Assembly (NCBI GenBank): GCA_026193295.1
Contig: JAPHSB010000452.1
Coordinates: forward strand, 1-7,327
Origin: Lysobacterales bacterium
Lineage (GTDB): Bacteria > Pseudomonadota > Gammaproteobacteria > Xanthomonadales > SZUA-36
Length of the DNA: 7,327 nucleotides
Direction: 5' to 3'
The position numbers and the translations under genes were made by a program. Position 1 is the stretch's first letter; every line of letters starts with the position of its first letter. The notes below the pieces were generated by a model that was not told where the DNA came from, made no database searches, and saw only the letters and a list, made by a program, of their open reading frames with translations. Shown in pieces: positions 5,654 through 7,327 of this stretch.

Positions 5654-7075
5654 TTATGCCGCCGTGTCAGTCGCCAGGGCCGCAGGCGGCCGCAGCGCCC
5701 GCAGCAGGAAGAAACTGATCGCAGCCATGATCAGGCCGGGCCACAAGGGATTGGTGGTAAAGACCGGGGCCAGTTCCAATGCGCCCCCGAGGTACCAGCA
5801 CAACACCGTGCCGAAGGACAGGCAGATGCTCCAGAAGGCCGTCGTCGAATCGACACGCCAGGCGTAAACCGCGGCAATGGTGGGCAGAATCAGCGCCGCC
5901 GAGTTCAGGGTGAAGCCGAGCAGAAGCAGGTCCAGCACATCCTCCATTTGCCACGCCAGCAGGGCCGCCAGCAGACCAATGCCGAGCGAGGCATACATGC
6001 CCAGTCGCAGCATCTGTTGCTGGCTGATGTCAGGGTTTACATAACGCTGGTACACGTCGCGGCTGATATTGGCCGAGGCGGTCAGGATGCAGATGTCGGC
6101 CGTGGACATGACGGCGGCCAGCAAGCCCACCAGCATCATGCCCTTGAAGCCGGGCGGAAACATCTCCATCACGAAGGTCGTCAGGGCGTCATTGCTATTG
6201 GCAATGTCGGGAAACAGCGTTGCCGTCGTCATGCCCAGCCAGGTGGCCGCCACCGCGATGGGCAACATGAACGCCACGGCCAGCAGCGCTCCGCGGTGCG
6301 CGGCCCCGGGACTACGTGCAGCGAAGGTGCGGGTGAACGAGTCCATCGAGGTGAAGAAGCTGAGGCTGACGCTGACCACCAGGGCTGCAATCGAAGACCA
6401 GCCCCAGGCGCCGATTTCGAAATAGGAAGAGGGCAGGGCCTGCGACAGCTCTGCGGTTGTTCCGCCATTTTCGAGGGCGATCGGCAAACCGATCAAGAGG
6501 ATGCCGATCAACAGCAAGGCGAACTGGACCCAGTCCGTCCAGGCCACTGCGAGGTAGCCGCCGGTCGCGGTGTAGAGCACGACGATGGCGCTGGCCAGCA
6601 TCAGGCCGGAAGAAAAATCCCAACCCAGCAGCACATGCAGGATACTGCCGGCCGCTGCCAATTGCCCGGCCGAGAATGCAATGTAGGCGATGGCGGTGGT
6701 CAGCGTAGCCACGATACGCGTGCGGCTGTCATAGTGCTTTTCAATCAGGTCCGGGTAGGTGAGGAATCGGTGCCTGTCCCCCAGTTGCTTGACCCGCTTC
6801 GCAAACATCAGGCCGAACAGCAGCAGGCCGAAAGCCAGCGAGCAGACGTACCATATACCGGTGATTCCCGCTGCATAGGCCTTTCCCGAACTGCCGATTA
6901 CAGATGCTCCACCAATCCAGCTGGCCAGCCACAGGCAGGCCATGGAGAACGTTCCCTGGCGGCGTCCGGCGACGTAATAGTCGTCCACATCGACTTGCTT
7001 GCGGTTGGCATAGAACCCGATCACGATCAATGTCGCCAGGTACAGAAAAATCAGCGCGTTGTCCAACAAGGTCAT
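5654..7075 (-). CDS. sodium:solute symporter, SSS family (473 aa)
   Basis: Inner-membrane secondary transporter driving solute uptake with sodium (LeuT-fold SSS family, as PutP and vSGLT). Seen: about 13 hydrophobic helices, near residues 3-22, 46-70, 76-95, 120-142, 154-173, 183-202, 226-243, 263-287, 310-335, 358-375, 379-403, 412-430 and 443-460. The family landmarks are DDYYVAGRR (31-39) after TM1, GGYLAVAWTDWVQ (172-184), and AAVMSTADICILTASANISRD (320-340). In the last, Ser324-Thr325 align with the PutP MST pair that helps form the Na2 sodium site. The length fits the family core without a C-terminal regulatory domain. The start at 7075 has GAGGAG (7090-7085) 9 bases upstream. The frame remains open for 33 codons before it, with a hydrophobic stretch (see findings). 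The substrate is not assignable: the family covers proline, pantothenate, acetate, sugars and others. No catabolic genes are adjacent to hint at it. Confidence 0.93.
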   Translation of the reverse strand: MTLLDNALIFLYLATLIVIGFYANRKQVDVDDYYVAGRRQGTFSMACLWLASWIGGASVIGSSGKAYAAGITGIWYVCSLAFGLLLFGLMFAKRVKQLGDRHRFLTYPDLIEKHYDSRTRIVATLTTAIAYIAFSAGQLAAAGSILHVLLGWDFSSGLMLASAIVVLYTATGGYLAVAWTDWVQFALLLIGILLIGLPIALENGGTTAELSQALPSSYFEIGAWGWSSIAALVVSVSLSFFTSMDSFTRTFAARSPGAAHRGALLAVAFMLPIAVAATWLGMTTATLFPDIANSNDALTTFVMEMFPPGFKGMMLVGLLAAVMSTADICILTASANISRDVYQRYVNPDISQQQMLRLGMYASLGIGLLAALLAWQMEDVLDLLLLGFTLNSAALILPTIAAVYAWRVDSTTAFWSICLSFGTVLCWYLGGALELAPVFTTNPLWPGLIMAAISFFLLRALRPPAALATDTAA

Positions 7076-7200
7076 GCAACCGCTCTCCTCAACCAGGGAT
7101 GCCGTCTGAAACTGAAGTGCCAGGGCCAGCAGGATGACAGCAAATACCCGTTTGAACCAGTTCGCCCGGATCTTTTACGGGATCTGCCCGGCCGTATGCG

Positions 7201-7327
7201 CTATGGCTGGCAGGAGAGCCCTTGCAACCAGGTCAGTCGCGTCAGGTCCAGTATGCCGTTGGGAAAACCCGCCTCGACGGGAGTGAAGCGGGCAACCCCG
7301 GAATCACACTCCAGTTCCAGTTCCAGC
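7201..7327 (-). CDS. C-terminal end of an unidentified protein, cut by the window edge
   Basis: An open minus-strand frame enters from the right edge (first full codon 7326-7324) and ends at TAG (7203-7201), giving 41 residues. It starts LELELECDSG, continues through AGFPNGILDLTRLTWL, and ends GLSCQP. About 71 percent of third codon positions are G or C, in line with coding use in the window. The residue mix is that of a soluble protein, and I do not recognise the family. It is co-oriented with the symporter, 125 bases upstream of its start, so it could be the preceding gene of the same transcript. With so little visible, it could also be a chance open frame. Confidence 0.5.
   Translation of the reverse strand, partial: LELELECDSGVARFTPVEAGFPNGILDLTRLTWLQGLSCQP

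Noticed and set aside
5645..5661. Short hairpin CGGCA/TGCCG over the symporter stop, considered as a terminator
   Set aside because: Only five base pairs and no T-run on the minus strand.
7165..7187. Repeated GGATCT and GCCCGG words upstream of the symporter, considered as an operator
   Set aside because: They are imperfect direct repeats of short GC-rich words rather than a palindrome, too weak to call a binding site.
7134..7286. 50-codon plus-strand frame in the right-hand intergenic and edge region
   Set aside because: Arg/Ala-rich, no ribosome site close to the ATG, and opposite an open minus-strand frame with normal codon use.

Overview
The window looks like ordinary chromosomal DNA from a GC-rich gammaproteobacterium. 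That placement is an inference from the strong G/C bias at third codon positions, the Shine-Dalgarno sites and the gene families; no rRNA or other phylogenetic marker is present. I see no tRNA, rRNA, CRISPR array, insertion sequence or phage gene. Nearly all of the sequence belongs to transport or housekeeping-type genes.

Layout. Bases 1-3202 hold a leftward operon of the MacB/LolD/FtsX type. It consists of an ABC ATPase (3202-2537), a 15-base gap, an 831-residue permease with two FtsX-type modules (2521-26), and then a start codon (29-27) for a third cistron that overlaps the permease stop as ATGA and runs off the left edge. In related bacteria this ATPase-permease pair is often followed by a lipocalin-like (AttH/CrtC-type) secreted protein. 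Only nine codons are visible here, so that identity is a guess.

Bases 3203-3525 form a divergent promoter region. Rightward of it, 3526-5043 encodes a proton-coupled oligopeptide transporter of the POT/PTR family. A 78-base convergent gap follows, with an 11-bp perfect inverted repeat (5078-5088 and 5116-5126) and a 21-codon mini-ORF. Bases 5529-5122 (minus strand) encode a small single-domain rhodanese with an intact active-site loop. Upstream of it, bases 7075-5654 (minus strand) encode a 13-helix sodium:solute symporter. Bases 7327-7201 are the C-terminal end of another minus-strand gene of unknown function.

How the genes work together. The ATPase and permease should form one inner-membrane machine acting on an envelope substrate (lipid, lipoprotein or similar), probably with the third cistron as periplasmic partner. 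The POT and SSS proteins are independent secondary transporters for peptide uptake and for uptake of an unidentified solute. The rhodanese appears to have its own promoter and no evident functional link to its neighbours.

I looked for a new system and did not find a convincing one. The points most worth checking are the membrane-protein-like open frame fused in frame just upstream of the symporter start (7076-7174), the coupled third cistron at the left edge, the hairpin and mini-ORF in the convergent gap, and the extra cysteines of the rhodanese.
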